A stretch of DNA of 64,000 bases from Streptomyces sp. GKU 895. GTDB lineage: Bacteria; Actinomycetota; Actinomycetes; Streptomycetales; Streptomycetaceae. Made by a program: the position numbers and the translations under genes. Position 1 is the first letter of the stretch; every line of letters starts with the position of its first letter. This document shows positions 34,052-41,618 of this stretch, in pieces. The DNA lies in contig MWJO01000007.1 of the NCBI GenBank assembly GCA_002027195.1, positions 1 to 64,000 of the forward strand, given 5' to 3'. The notes under the pieces were generated by a model. The model did not search any database, was not told the origin of the DNA, and was given only the letters and a program-made list of their open reading frames with translations.

Positions 34052-35686
34052 ATGTCCGACGCGTCCATCGTCTGCTCGAACCTCTCCTTCGCCTGGCCCG
34101 ACGACACCCCGGTCTTCCAGGACCTGTCCTTCTCCCTGAGCCCCGGCCGCACCGGCCTGGTCGCACCCAACGGCTCCGGCAAGTCCACCCTGCTCAAGCT
34201 GATCGCCGGTGAACTCAAGCCCGGCACCGGCTCGGTGTCCGTCGGCGGCACCCTCGGCTACCTGCCGCAGAGCCTCCCCCTGACCGGCGACCTCACGGTT
34301 GCCGAGGTCCTCGGTGTCGCCGCGGTGATCCGCGCCCTGGACGCGGTGGAGTCCGGCGATGTCGCCGAGGAGCACTTCGCCACCATCGGCGACGACTGGG
34401 ACATCGAAGAGCGCACCCGCGCCCAGCTCGACCGCCTGGGCCTGTCTGACCTCGCCCTGAACCGCGGTCTGAGCACCCTCAGCGGCGGCCAGGTCGTCTC
34501 CCTCGGCCTCGCCGCGCAGCTGCTCAAACGCCCCGACGTCCTCCTCCTGGACGAACCGACCAACAACCTCGACGTCGAGGCCCGCCACAAGCTCTACGAC
34601 GTGCTGTCGGACTTCAGCGGCACTCTGCTCCTGGTCAGCCACGACCGCGCCCTGCTCGACCGCATGGACCGCATCGCCGAACTCGGTACCGGCGAACTAC
34701 GCCTGTACGGCGGCAACTTCACCGAGTACGAGGAGGCCGTGCACGCCGAGCAGGAGGTCGCCGAGAAGAACGTCCGCAACGCCGAGCAGGAGCTCAAGCG
34801 CGAGAAGCGGGAGATGCAGCAGGCCCGCGAACGCGCCGAGCGGCGGATGAGCAACGCCTCCAAGAACCTCAAGAACGCCGGGCTGCCCAAGATCTTCGCC
34901 GGCAACATGAAGCGCGGCGCCCAGGAGGCCGCGGGCAGGTCCGGCACCATGCACGGCTCCCGGGTCAGCGAGGCCAAGGCCCGCCTCGACGAGGCCGGCC
35001 GCGCCCTGCGCGACGAGCAACGCCTCACCCTGGAACTGCCCGACACCCAGGTCCCCGCCGGCCGCAACCTCTTCCTCGGCGAGGGGATGCAGGTCAGCAT
35101 GGGGGGCAGCCCGGTGTTCGCGGACGGCGGCATCGACCTGACCATCCGTGGCCCCGAGCGCATCGCCCTCACCGGCCCCAACGGCGCCGGAAAGACCACC
35201 CTCATGCGCCTGATCACCGGCGAACTCACCCCGGACGGCGGGGAGATCAAGCGCAACGACGGCCGGATCGCCTACCTCTCCCAGCGCCTGGACCTGCTCG
35301 ACCTGGACCGCACGGTCGCCGAGAACTTCGCCGAGTTCGCCCCCGAGCGGCCCGAGGCGGAGCGCATGAACCTCCTCGCCCGCTTCCTCTTCCGCGGCCC
35401 CCGTGCCCACCTTCCGGTCGGCGTCCTGTCCGGTGGCGAACGCCTGCGCGCCACGCTCGCCTGCGTCCTGTGCGCCGAGCCGGCTCCGCACCTGCTCCTC
35501 CTCGACGAGCCGACGAACAACCTCGACCTGGTCAGCGCGGGCCAGCTGGAGAGTGCGCTCAACTCCTACCGGGGCGCCTTCATGGTGATCAGCCACGATG
35601 AACGGTTCCTCGCCGAGATCGGTGTGAACCGCTGGCTGCGCCTGGCGGACGGCACGCTCAAGGAGACGGGGGCGCCCGAGGTGTGA
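34052..35686 (+). CDS. ABC-F family ATPase (ribosome-associated)
   Basis: A 544-residue ABC-F protein with two ATPase domains and no membrane segment. Domain 1 has Walker A APNGSGKST, signature LSGGQVVSLGLAA and LLLDEPTNNLD. The inter-domain linker (about 225-310) is a charged coiled coil (EKNVRNAEQELKREKREMQQ). Domain 2 has GPNGAGKTT, LSGGERLRATLA and LLLDEPTNNLD. ABC-F proteins act on stalled ribosomes; some give resistance to macrolides, lincosamides or pleuromutilins. The leader peptide and hairpins upstream point to induction by a translation inhibitor. Confidence 0.92.
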   Translation: MSDASIVCSNLSFAWPDDTPVFQDLSFSLSPGRTGLVAPNGSGKSTLLKLIAGELKPGTGSVSVGGTLGYLPQSLPLTGDLTVAEVLGVAAVIRALDAVESGDVAEEHFATIGDDWDIEERTRAQLDRLGLSDLALNRGLSTLSGGQVVSLGLAAQLLKRPDVLLLDEPTNNLDVEARHKLYDVLSDFSGTLLLVSHDRALLDRMDRIAELGTGELRLYGGNFTEYEEAVHAEQEVAEKNVRNAEQELKREKREMQQARERAERRMSNASKNLKNAGLPKIFAGNMKRGAQEAAGRSGTMHGSRVSEAKARLDEAGRALRDEQRLTLELPDTQVPAGRNLFLGEGMQVSMGGSPVFADGGIDLTIRGPERIALTGPNGAGKTTLMRLITGELTPDGGEIKRNDGRIAYLSQRLDLLDLDRTVAENFAEFAPERPEAERMNLLARFLFRGPRAHLPVGVLSGGERLRATLACVLCAEPAPHLLLLDEPTNNLDLVSAGQLESALNSYRGAFMVISHDERFLAEIGVNRWLRLADGTLKETGAPEV

Positions 35687-35704
35687 GCCGGTGACGAGTG
35701 CCCT

Positions 35705-35739
35705 GGCCCGCGTCCGAGGCGTCCTACGCCCCGCGGGCC
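35705..35739 (+). promoter_or_regulatory. stem-loop between the two ABC-F genes
   Basis: GGCCCGCG (35705-35712) pairs with CGCGGGCC (35732-35739), and GGCGT/ACGCC pairs inside. It lies 30-64 bp before the second ABC-F start (GTG 35769). A frame opening at GTG 35691 runs through it into the gene, so it could act as an attenuator. Confidence 0.45.
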
Positions 35740-35768
35740 GCCCACCGCTCACCCACCGGGGAACACCT

Positions 35769-37370
35769 GTGTCCGCACTGATCGCCCACGACCTCGTCCG
35801 CACCCTCGGCAACCGTCGCATCCTCGACGGCATCTCCCTGACCGCCTCCCCCGGCCACCGCATCGGCCTCATCGGCGAGAACGGCGTCGGCAAGTCCACC
35901 CTCCTGCGCCTCCTCGCGGGCATGGACGACCCCGACTCCGGAAGCATCACGCGCCCCGCCGACCTGGGCTTCCTCCACCAGGAGACGCCGTACGCCACCG
36001 AGTCCACGATCGCCACGGTCCTGGACCAGGCGCTGCGCGAGGCCCGCGAGGACCTCGCCGAACTGGACCGCCTGGGCGCGGAACTGGCCCGAACCCCCGA
36101 GGACCAGGACCTCCTCGACGCCTACGGCAAACGCCTGGAGCAGGCCCAGCACCGCGAGTCCTGGGACGCCGACCGTCGCGCGGCCGTGGTCCTGGACGGC
36201 CTGGGCCTCGGCACTTGCACCCACGACCGCACCCTCGGCTCGCTCTCCGGCGGCCAGCGCGGCAGGCTCGCCCTGGCCGCCCTCCTCGTACGCCGCCCGT
36301 CGGCCCTCCTCCTCGACGAGCCCACCAACCACCTCGACGACACCGCCGCCGCCTTCCTGGAGGAGCAGCTCCGCGCCCTGCCCGGCACGGTCGTCGTCGC
36401 CAGCCACGACCGGGCGTTCCTCGACGCCGTCTGCACCGACCTGGTCGACCTCGACCCGGCGGCGGACGGCCCGGTCCGCTACGGCGGCAACTACACCGCC
36501 TACCTGGGAGAGAAGCGGGCCGAGCGCGAGCGCTGGGAGCGGCGGTTCGCCGAGGAGCAGGAGGAGTTGGAAGCGCTGCGAGAGTCCGCAGGTGTGACCG
36601 CCCACCGGGTCGCGCCGGACCGGGGACGTACCGACAACGAGAAGATGGGCTACGGCCACCGGGCGGGCCGGGTGCAGAGCCAGATCTCCCGCCGGGTCCG
36701 CAACGCCACCCGGCGCCTGGAGGAACTGGAGCGCACCCGGGTGGCCGAGCCGCCCCGCCCGCTGCGGTTCGCGGCCGGGGAACTGGCGGCGCGCGGCGAG
36801 GAGGGCCCGCGGCCCCTGGTATCGCTGAGCAAGGTGCGAGTACCGGGGCGGCTCACCCTGGAGGGGCTTGAGGTGTCGCCCACCGACCGGCTGCTGGTCA
36901 CGGGCGGCAACGGCGCGGGCAAGTCGACGCTGCTGTCCGTGCTCGCCGGACAGCTGCCGGCCGAGGGCGAGGTGGTCCGCAGGCGAAGGCTGACAGTGGG
37001 CCTGCTCACGCAGGACACGACCTTCGCACGGTACGACCGCACGGTCCGCGACACCTACGAGCAGTCGCTCGGCGCCCAGCGGGCGGAGAAGGTGCCCCTG
37101 GGCGCGCTCGGTCTGCTGCACGAGGCGGACCTGGACAAACCGGTAGGGCATCTCTCCGTGGGCCAGCGTCGCCGTCTGGCCCTGGCCCTCCTGGTGGCCC
37201 GCCCGCCCCAGCTCCTCCTGCTCGACGAACCCACCAACCACCTCTCCCCCGCCCTGTGCGACGAACTGGAGGCGGCGCTCGGTCCGGGCCCGGGTGCGAT
37301 CGTCGTGGCCAGCCACGATCGCTGGCTGCGTCGACGCTGGCAGGGACGGGAACACCGCCTGGAACACTGA
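35769..37370 (+). CDS. second ABC-F family ATPase, TlrC/CarA-like
   Basis: A 533-residue ABC-F protein from GTG 35769 (GGGGAA upstream). A longer in-frame GTG at 35691 would add 26 residues. Domain 1 shows GENGVGKST, LSGGQRGRLALAA and LLLDEPTNHLD. Its interdomain linker contains ERERWERRFAEEQEELEALRE, and domain 2 has GGNGAGKST, LSVGQRRRLALA and LLLDEPTNHLSP. Overall it resembles the self-resistance group of antibiotic producers (TlrC, CarA, OleB). It follows the first ABC-F gene by 82 bp; the tandem pair suggests a ribosome-protection locus. Confidence 0.9.
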   Translation: MSALIAHDLVRTLGNRRILDGISLTASPGHRIGLIGENGVGKSTLLRLLAGMDDPDSGSITRPADLGFLHQETPYATESTIATVLDQALREAREDLAELDRLGAELARTPEDQDLLDAYGKRLEQAQHRESWDADRRAAVVLDGLGLGTCTHDRTLGSLSGGQRGRLALAALLVRRPSALLLDEPTNHLDDTAAAFLEEQLRALPGTVVVASHDRAFLDAVCTDLVDLDPAADGPVRYGGNYTAYLGEKRAERERWERRFAEEQEELEALRESAGVTAHRVAPDRGRTDNEKMGYGHRAGRVQSQISRRVRNATRRLEELERTRVAEPPRPLRFAAGELAARGEEGPRPLVSLSKVRVPGRLTLEGLEVSPTDRLLVTGGNGAGKSTLLSVLAGQLPAEGEVVRRRRLTVGLLTQDTTFARYDRTVRDTYEQSLGAQRAEKVPLGALGLLHEADLDKPVGHLSVGQRRRLALALLVARPPQLLLLDEPTNHLSPALCDELEAALGPGPGAIVVASHDRWLRRRWQGREHRLEH

Positions 37371-37428
37371 GGCCTCACGAGCGAGGAACACCGCCTGAAC
37401 CGGTAACGCTCCTTGCGCCGGAGCGGAG

Positions 37429-37447
37429 TCACCTGTCAAGATGGTGA
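37429..37447. promoter_or_regulatory. 19-bp stress operator, site H, overlapping the CGNR gene promoter
   Basis: TCACCTGTCAAGATGGTGA ends one base before the CGNR regulator's GTG. A leaderless start at 37449 places CAAGAT (37437-37442) at -10 and TTGCGC (37413-37418) at -35 with an 18-bp spacer. The operator therefore covers the -10 and start site. Confidence 0.75.
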
Positions 37448-37448
37448 T

Positions 37449-38009
37449 GTGAATCTTGACCATGTCTTCGTATGCGGCCACCCGGCGCTCGACTTCGCGG
37501 CCACGCTCCGGGCCCGGCGCTCGACCCGGTTCGAGATGTTCGTGACGCCGGAGCGGCTGAACGCCTGGTACCTCGAGTCCGGCCTGGTGGACACGATCAC
37601 CCCGGGCCAGGAGGACGACGTACGGGAGGCGACGACCGTACGCGAGGCGATCTACCGGCTCGTCACCGACCGCCGGCTCGGCGAGGGGTTCGACCAGGAG
37701 GCGCTCGACGCGGTCAACGCCGCCGCGCGCAAGACCCCTGTCACGCCCCAGCTCACCCCGACCGGGCGGCTCACCGAGGCCACGCCCGAGCAGGCGCTGG
37801 CAACGGTCGCCCGGCAGGCGGTGGAGCTGCTCAGCGGCCCGGACGTGCCGCTGATGAAGGAGTGCGGCAACCCCGAGTGCACGCGCGTCTACATCGACCG
37901 CTCCCGGGGCATGCGGCGCCAGTGGTGCGGCATGGAGTCCTGCGGCAACAAGATCAAGGCCGCCGCGTACCGGGCCCGCAAGAAGTCCGCACCCGCCGCT
38001 GCGCACTGA
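37449..38009 (+). CDS. ABATE/CGNR zinc-finger transcription regulator
   Basis: A 186-residue regulator of the family annotated as putative stress-induced transcription regulators. The N-terminal ABATE-type domain begins FVCGHPALDFAATLRARRST. The C-terminal CGNR zinc finger (about 138-180) has C-x4-C in KECGNPECTRVYIDRSR, then RRQWCGMESCGNKIKAAAYRARKK. The start GTG 37449 has no ribosome-binding site, so the mRNA is probably leaderless. A 19-bp operator lies directly before it, which suggests autoregulation. It is the best candidate for the protein that binds all ten such sites here. Confidence 0.9.
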   Translation: MNLDHVFVCGHPALDFAATLRARRSTRFEMFVTPERLNAWYLESGLVDTITPGQEDDVREATTVREAIYRLVTDRRLGEGFDQEALDAVNAAARKTPVTPQLTPTGRLTEATPEQALATVARQAVELLSGPDVPLMKECGNPECTRVYIDRSRGMRRQWCGMESCGNKIKAAAYRARKKSAPAAAH

Positions 38010-38030
38010 CCGCCCACCTCGCCGCCGCGG

Positions 38031-38240
38031 TCAGTCGGCCACGGGAGCCCAGGACCGGAACACCGCGGCCTGCCCATGCACGCCCCCGTCGGCGTCCATC
38101 AGAGCCCACATGGCCACGTCCTCTATCCAGGCCGTGCTGTTGGCGTAGATGTCTTCACATGTTTCTTTTGCCAGTACATCTGGATCACGTGAGGAGTGAG
38201 CATGTCGAAGGAACCATCTGACGTTGACACTTAGCCACAC
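38031..38240 (-). CDS. small ORF or gene remnant
   Basis: A 69-codon frame whose last 45 residues look protein-like (ETCEDIYANSTAWIEDVAMW, GGVHGQAAVFRSWAPVAD), while the start lies in AT-richer DNA. No family was recognised. It converges on the CGNR gene. It could be the 3' end of a decayed gene. Confidence 0.35.
   Translation of the reverse strand: MWLSVNVRWFLRHAHSSRDPDVLAKETCEDIYANSTAWIEDVAMWALMDADGGVHGQAAVFRSWAPVAD
38202..38234 (+). CDS. possible 10-residue leader ORF
   Basis: ATG 38202 after GAGGAG reads MSKEPSDVDT then TAG, 68 bp before the winged-helix protein gene. The ribosome-binding site is good, but nothing else supports function. Confidence 0.25.
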   Translation: MSKEPSDVDT

Positions 38241-38301
38241 GGAAAACCCGTGGCGTGGGTACCATGCGCAACGTCATCCATATTCAAGGGAGTGAACGGT
38301 T

Positions 38302-38871
38302 GTGACCAGCCAATCAGCCGCCACGCTCCGGTCGCGGTACGTAGCACAAGCCGCGTCGGACTTGGAGGAGAATCGTCGGCGACAGCAGGAGCTGGCGGAA
38401 CGGCTCTCCGTGTTGAAGCAGGAGGAAGCGCTCCTCTCGGACATCCTCAACCTCGCCGAGCGCTACGAGGATTTCGCTGACGCGGCCCGCCTGCCCGAGC
38501 AGTTGCAGGACGAGCCCGTAGTCGCGAAGGCGAAGAAGACATCCACCGGAGCCGCCACCCGACGCTCGACGCCGGCCAAGAGCACTCCGACCGGCAAGGC
38601 GGCGAAGGCCGACACGAAGGAGAAGTCGCAACAGCCGCTGCTGGGCGACCTGCTGGCGGAGCTGCTCGGGCAGTACAAGGAGCCGCGTCTGGCGAAGGAG
38701 TTGCGCGACGAACTCCTCGAGAAGCACCCGGACCGCAACCCCACACCGCAGGTGGTGCGGAACACCCTCGAATCCCTGGTCGCCAAGGGCCGTATCCGGC
38801 GCCACAAGCAGCAGCGCTCCGTCATGTACACCCTGGTCGAGACGGATGCGGCAGACAGCAGCTCCGACTGA
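38302..38871 (+). CDS. coiled-coil plus winged-helix protein, probable regulator
   Basis: A 189-residue protein with a coiled-coil N-terminus (about 15-55, EENRRRQQELAERLSVLKQE). A Lys/Ala/Thr-rich linker (about 75-110) leads to a winged-helix C-terminus (about 112-180: LLGDLLAELLGQYKEPRLAKEL, TPQVVRNTLESLVAKGRIRRH, SVMYTLVE). The linker resembles histone-like actinobacterial tails. Start GTG 38302 with AAGGGAG upstream. It may bind DNA as a dimer; family name not recognised. Confidence 0.7.
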   Translation: MTSQSAATLRSRYVAQAASDLEENRRRQQELAERLSVLKQEEALLSDILNLAERYEDFADAARLPEQLQDEPVVAKAKKTSTGAATRRSTPAKSTPTGKAAKADTKEKSQQPLLGDLLAELLGQYKEPRLAKELRDELLEKHPDRNPTPQVVRNTLESLVAKGRIRRHKQQRSVMYTLVETDAADSSSD

Positions 38872-39013
38872 CGCGTCTGCATGTCCGCGGGCGGCGCCCC
38901 ACAGCCGTACCGACTCCTCCCTGCCTACACACGCCGACGGCGGCTTCACGATGCCGGCGTTGGTGTACGACGTCACGCGGTGACGCGGACGGCCACTTCC
39001 CGCCCGACGGCGC

Positions 39014-39248
39014 CTACCAACCACGCCACACATTGTCGAAGTGTCCCCCGGGGTGCCGGTACCTGAGTCTTCGGTCCCTGTAGGTCGGCAGAAGGTCCTC
39101 GGCGCGGCTCTTCAGCCAGTCGTCGACCATCTCGTACGGCTCCTGCCGGGCGAGTGAGGCGTGCGCCTGATCCAGCAGCAGGTCCCCCCGGACGTCGCCG
39201 CCTGCGCGACAGGCACCACGCGGTCGCCGAGCTGTTCTCGGTCGTCAT
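39014..39248 (-). pseudogene. frameshifted small gene in a debris region
   Basis: An ATG with strong AAGGAGG (39246-39248) starts MTTENSSATAW, but this frame soon turns unprotein-like. In another frame, 39190 down to 39014 gives a good protein end (DLLLDQAHASLARQEPYEM, VDDWLKSRAEDLLPTYRDRR, FDNVWRGW, stop). One indel near a G6 run (about 39185) would rejoin them. Confidence 0.5.
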
Positions 39249-39330
39249 GTGTCCTCCTTGAAGGCGGCGAAGGTGCCGTAGCTGGCCCGCTCGGGGTGCA
39301 GGCCCGGCACGCGGTGAGTGTCGCCGGTGT
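39245..39330 (-). pseudogene. C-terminal fragment of a deleted gene
   Basis: The minus strand ends RVPGLHPERASYGTFAAFKEDT with a TGA overlapping the next ATG (ATGA). The upstream part of this gene is missing: homology changes at about 39330 to a piece of a primase gene on the other strand. Confidence 0.45.
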
Positions 39331-39378
39331 CGTCTGTGGCTCTGCGGGTCTGGTCGTGATCGACATCGACGCCCACTG
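39331..39378 (+). pseudogene. 48-bp fragment of the primase-polymerase gene
   Basis: This stretch matches 45828-45875 in the first primase-polymerase gene at 45 of 48 bases. It encodes the same active-site strand (CGSAGLVVIDIDAH versus CGPAGLVVIDIDAH). Nothing around it continues the gene, so it is a relic. Confidence 0.75.
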
Positions 39379-39446
39379 GGTTGGTGCCCTGCGCAATTCG
39401 TCACGGAGGACCGTGTCGTGGTCGTCGGCTACGCCGCTGAAACGGG

Positions 39447-39560
39447 TCAGAGCAGGCTCGCGGGCCCGGGGCCGTACCCCGCCAGCACCGCGCTCTCCAC
39501 CCAGCCCCATACCTGTGCGCCCGTCGGCCAGTCACGGCCCCGGTCGGGAACCGACACACC
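39447..39560 (-). pseudogene. C-terminal fragment, unknown protein
   Basis: The minus strand reads WPTGAQVWGWVESAVLAGYG then PGPASLL and a stop at 39447, a natural-looking protein end without an intact start. Part of the mosaic scar at 39.0-39.6 kb. Confidence 0.3.
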
Positions 39561-39672
39561 TTGAGATACCGGCTGCCCAACAACATGTTCACAGGAGGTG
39601 TGTCGAGTGTGTGTGCGGTGTTTCTTGAGGACGCGTACACGTATGTGTGTCAGGGCGGCCATGAGTGTGCTC

Positions 39673-40101
39673 TCAGGCCGCTGCGCTGGCGTTGATGGTG
39701 ACCGGGATGCTGCCGCGCAGCGCCTTGGAGTACGGGCAGATCCGGTGGGCGGCGTCCGCGAGCTCCTGGGCGGTGGCGTCGTCGACGCCGCCGAGTACGG
39801 GGTTGAGGACCGCGGAGAGGGAGAACTCGCCGTCATCGCCGTGGGTGAGGGTGACGTCGGCGGTGATGCTGGTGCTCGTGAGCCGGATCTTGCGGCCGGT
39901 GGCGGCGCGGCGCAGGGCGCCTAGGAAACAGGCCGCCCAGCCGGCGGCCAGCAGCTGCTCGGGGTTGGTCGCAGTGCCGGCACCGCCGAGCTCCTTGGGA
40001 AGGGCGAGGCTCGTTTCCAGCAGACCGTCGGAGGAGCGGACGTGACCGCCGTTGCGGCCCTCTCCGTCGACGCTGACAACGGCTGTGTAGCTGACTGCCA
40101 T
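39673..40101 (-). CDS. ohr: Ohr/OsmC-family organic hydroperoxide resistance protein
   Basis: A 142-residue thiol peroxidase that reduces organic hydroperoxides. Both redox cysteines are present: NPEQLLAAGWAACFLGAL (peroxidatic) and HRICPYSKALRG (resolving). The N-terminus YTAVVSVDGEGRNGGHVRSSDG is typical of Ohr rather than OsmC. GGGGAGC lies before the ATG at 40101. Two 19-bp operators (I, J) lie upstream on a promoter with -35 inside J. No OhrR-type MarR gene is adjacent, which fits control by another regulator. Confidence 0.95.
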   Translation of the reverse strand: MAVSYTAVVSVDGEGRNGGHVRSSDGLLETSLALPKELGGAGTATNPEQLLAAGWAACFLGALRRAATGRKIRLTSTSITADVTLTHGDDGEFSLSAVLNPVLGGVDDATAQELADAAHRICPYSKALRGSIPVTINASAAA

Positions 40102-40160
40102 GACTGTGCTCCCCTGGGTCGAAAGGTCTTGTACACCCACTGACCAGGACGTCTTGTACG

Positions 40161-40179
40161 TCACCGGTTGAGATGGTGA
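40161..40179. promoter_or_regulatory. 19-bp stress operator, site I
   Basis: TCACCGGTTGAGATGGTGA, proximal operator of the ohr promoter, just downstream (minus strand) of a CATGAT -10. Confidence 0.75.
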
Positions 40180-40202
40180 CGCAATCATGGCAGCCGCTAG
40201 CG

Positions 40203-40221
40203 TCACCGGTCAAGGTGGTGA
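40203..40221. promoter_or_regulatory. 19-bp stress operator, site J
   Basis: TCACCGGTCAAGGTGGTGA, distal operator of the ohr promoter. Its complement holds TTGACC, 18 bp before CATGAT. Confidence 0.75.
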
Positions 40222-40325
40222 CTTATGATTACGTCGACCCACTCGGGGAGTCGCCCTTGCGAGACGCCTGCGGCCCAGCCTCACCGTGAACCGATCGACG
40301 CCCACAACACAGTTACGGGGGCGGG

Positions 40326-40342
40326 CTATTACGGCGTAATAA
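40326..40342. repeat. parS-like 17-bp palindrome, copy 1 (one mismatch)
   Basis: CTATTACGGCGTAATAA; the last base differs from the CTATTACGGCGTAATAG seen at four other places near parAB. Confidence 0.7.
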
Positions 40343-40604
40343 TCACCCGGCAGCAATACGGAGGAGTTCGATGCTCTCGCCCGAGGCGTCCGCTCGCCGC
40401 GTATGGGAATCCCTGAGCACGGACACTGCTCCGGCCGCCACGAGGCCTCTCGCGGGAGAATCGTTCTGAGCGAAAAATCGAACTGTTCGATTCAGGTCCG
40501 CTTAGTAACCGTCTGTACCTTTTGCGAGATTGAAGCAAGCCGCCACCCCGCCCACCGGCAATATTGCCCAGACGGCAGATAAGACGTCCCGTGGATCGTC
40601 CCTC

Positions 40605-40622
40605 ATTGACGTGACGTACATG
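40605..40622 (+). repeat. 18-bp inverted repeat, left copy
   Basis: ATTGACGTGACGTACATG, repeated exactly on the other strand at 41601-41618. The two copies bracket the two winged-helix genes. Each contains ACGT-N-ACGT, a possible protein-binding palindrome. Confidence 0.7.
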
Positions 40623-40675
40623 AGGGGCGATCACGGGACGTCTGGAGTGACTCCGGCAGTTGGCTTCCGGCCCCG

Positions 40676-40987
40676 TTAGGTGGCCCGCCGAAGCGGAACG
40701 ACAACCCGCTCCCCCAGCCGGCCCGGCGTGATCCGGTAGTACTTGATGTGCCCGATCTTCTCGGTCTCTTCCAGCCAGCCGAGCCCAATGACCTGCTTCC
40801 GCGTCCTGGAGAAGACGGGCGGCGCCATACCGACCAGCTTGGCCAGCTGAGCCGCGGTCTCCAGAACGGCACCTGAACGGTCGGTCGGGTGCAGGGCGTA
40901 AAGCATGACGACGAGACGCTGGTTGGCGGTCATGCCGGCCGTGGCCTCCAGCAGCCTGAGATTCTGCTGCTTGTCGTCGCTGGTCAC
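40676..40987 (-). CDS. winged-helix protein, plasmid-type regulator
   Basis: A 103-residue protein whose GTG start overlaps the stop of the preceding gene (GTGA at 40987-40984). A winged-helix pattern is visible: MTANQRLVVMLYALHPTD, AAQLAKLVGMAPPVFSRTRKQ as recognition helix, WLEETEKIGHIKYYRITPGR as the wing. It probably binds DNA together with its partner. Function in copy control or replication is inferred from location. Confidence 0.6.
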   Translation of the reverse strand: MTSDDKQQNLRLLEATAGMTANQRLVVMLYALHPTDRSGAVLETAAQLAKLVGMAPPVFSRTRKQVIGLGWLEETEKIGHIKYYRITPGRLGERVVVPLRRAT

Positions 40988-41603
40988 TTTGCCTCCCACC
41001 GCGCGGGGGTGTTCTCGTCGAAGCCCGGAATGTCCGGCGGATTACATCCTTTCACCGCTTCACGCTGCTCCAAGCCTGTTCCATGAAACGCGATGTAAGG
41101 ACTGATCCGGTACAGGTTGTAGTTCCCGATGCGTCCACGAATCACCAGGATGCGATGCTTCGTCAGCTTCCTGTTGACTTTCCCGACCGCATCGGTCGAC
41201 ATGCCCACCCGCTTGGCGATGTCGGCTCCCGTGGCCCTCAGCGGCTCCATCCCTTCGGGAGATACGCCGATCCACCACAGAACGAGGAACTTCTCGCTGG
41301 GGGTGAAGGCCCTGGACTCGGTGATGGCCTCGACCCTGGCCTTGTCCACCTGGGTGTGCCTACCGGAGAAGGCGTACGGCGCATAGGGAATGGGCTCACC
41401 GGTGTCGGCGTCGACCAGTCTGCGTACTGCTGCCAACACGCCCTCCGTGCATAGGTCGTTGCCGCGCTGTCCTTTCGGAACGGCCCCGCGGACCGCGTCA
41501 TGAACTTAACGTACATGAGCAGCAAGTCAATCAACTCCGCCTGTCGGCCGTGTCGCTTGTCCAGGAGCTCATGACTCACGGCCCGAGTGCGGGGCCGAGA
41601 CAT
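40984..41603 (-). CDS. winged-helix protein (RepL/MarR-like), apparent N-terminal frameshift
   Basis: The C-terminal 150 residues form a winged helix (FTPSEKFLVLWWIGVSPEG, ADIAKRVGMSTDAVGKVNRKL, HRILVIRGRIGNYNLYRISP then YIAFHG), reminiscent of plasmid RepL proteins. In its own frame it opens after TAA 41508-41506 and lacks a start before GTG 41439. The preceding frame from ATG 41603 (MSRPRTRAVSHELLDKRHGR and on to LLLMYVKFM) looks like its N-terminus, so one indel near 41450-41500 is suspected. It is coupled to the next small gene. Confidence 0.5.
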
Positions 41604-41618
41604 GTACGTCACGTCAAT
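41601..41618 (-). repeat. 18-bp inverted repeat, right copy
   Basis: The complement of CATGTACGTCACGTCAAT equals the copy at 40605-40622. Here its ATG is the presumed start of the RepL-like gene. Confidence 0.7.
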
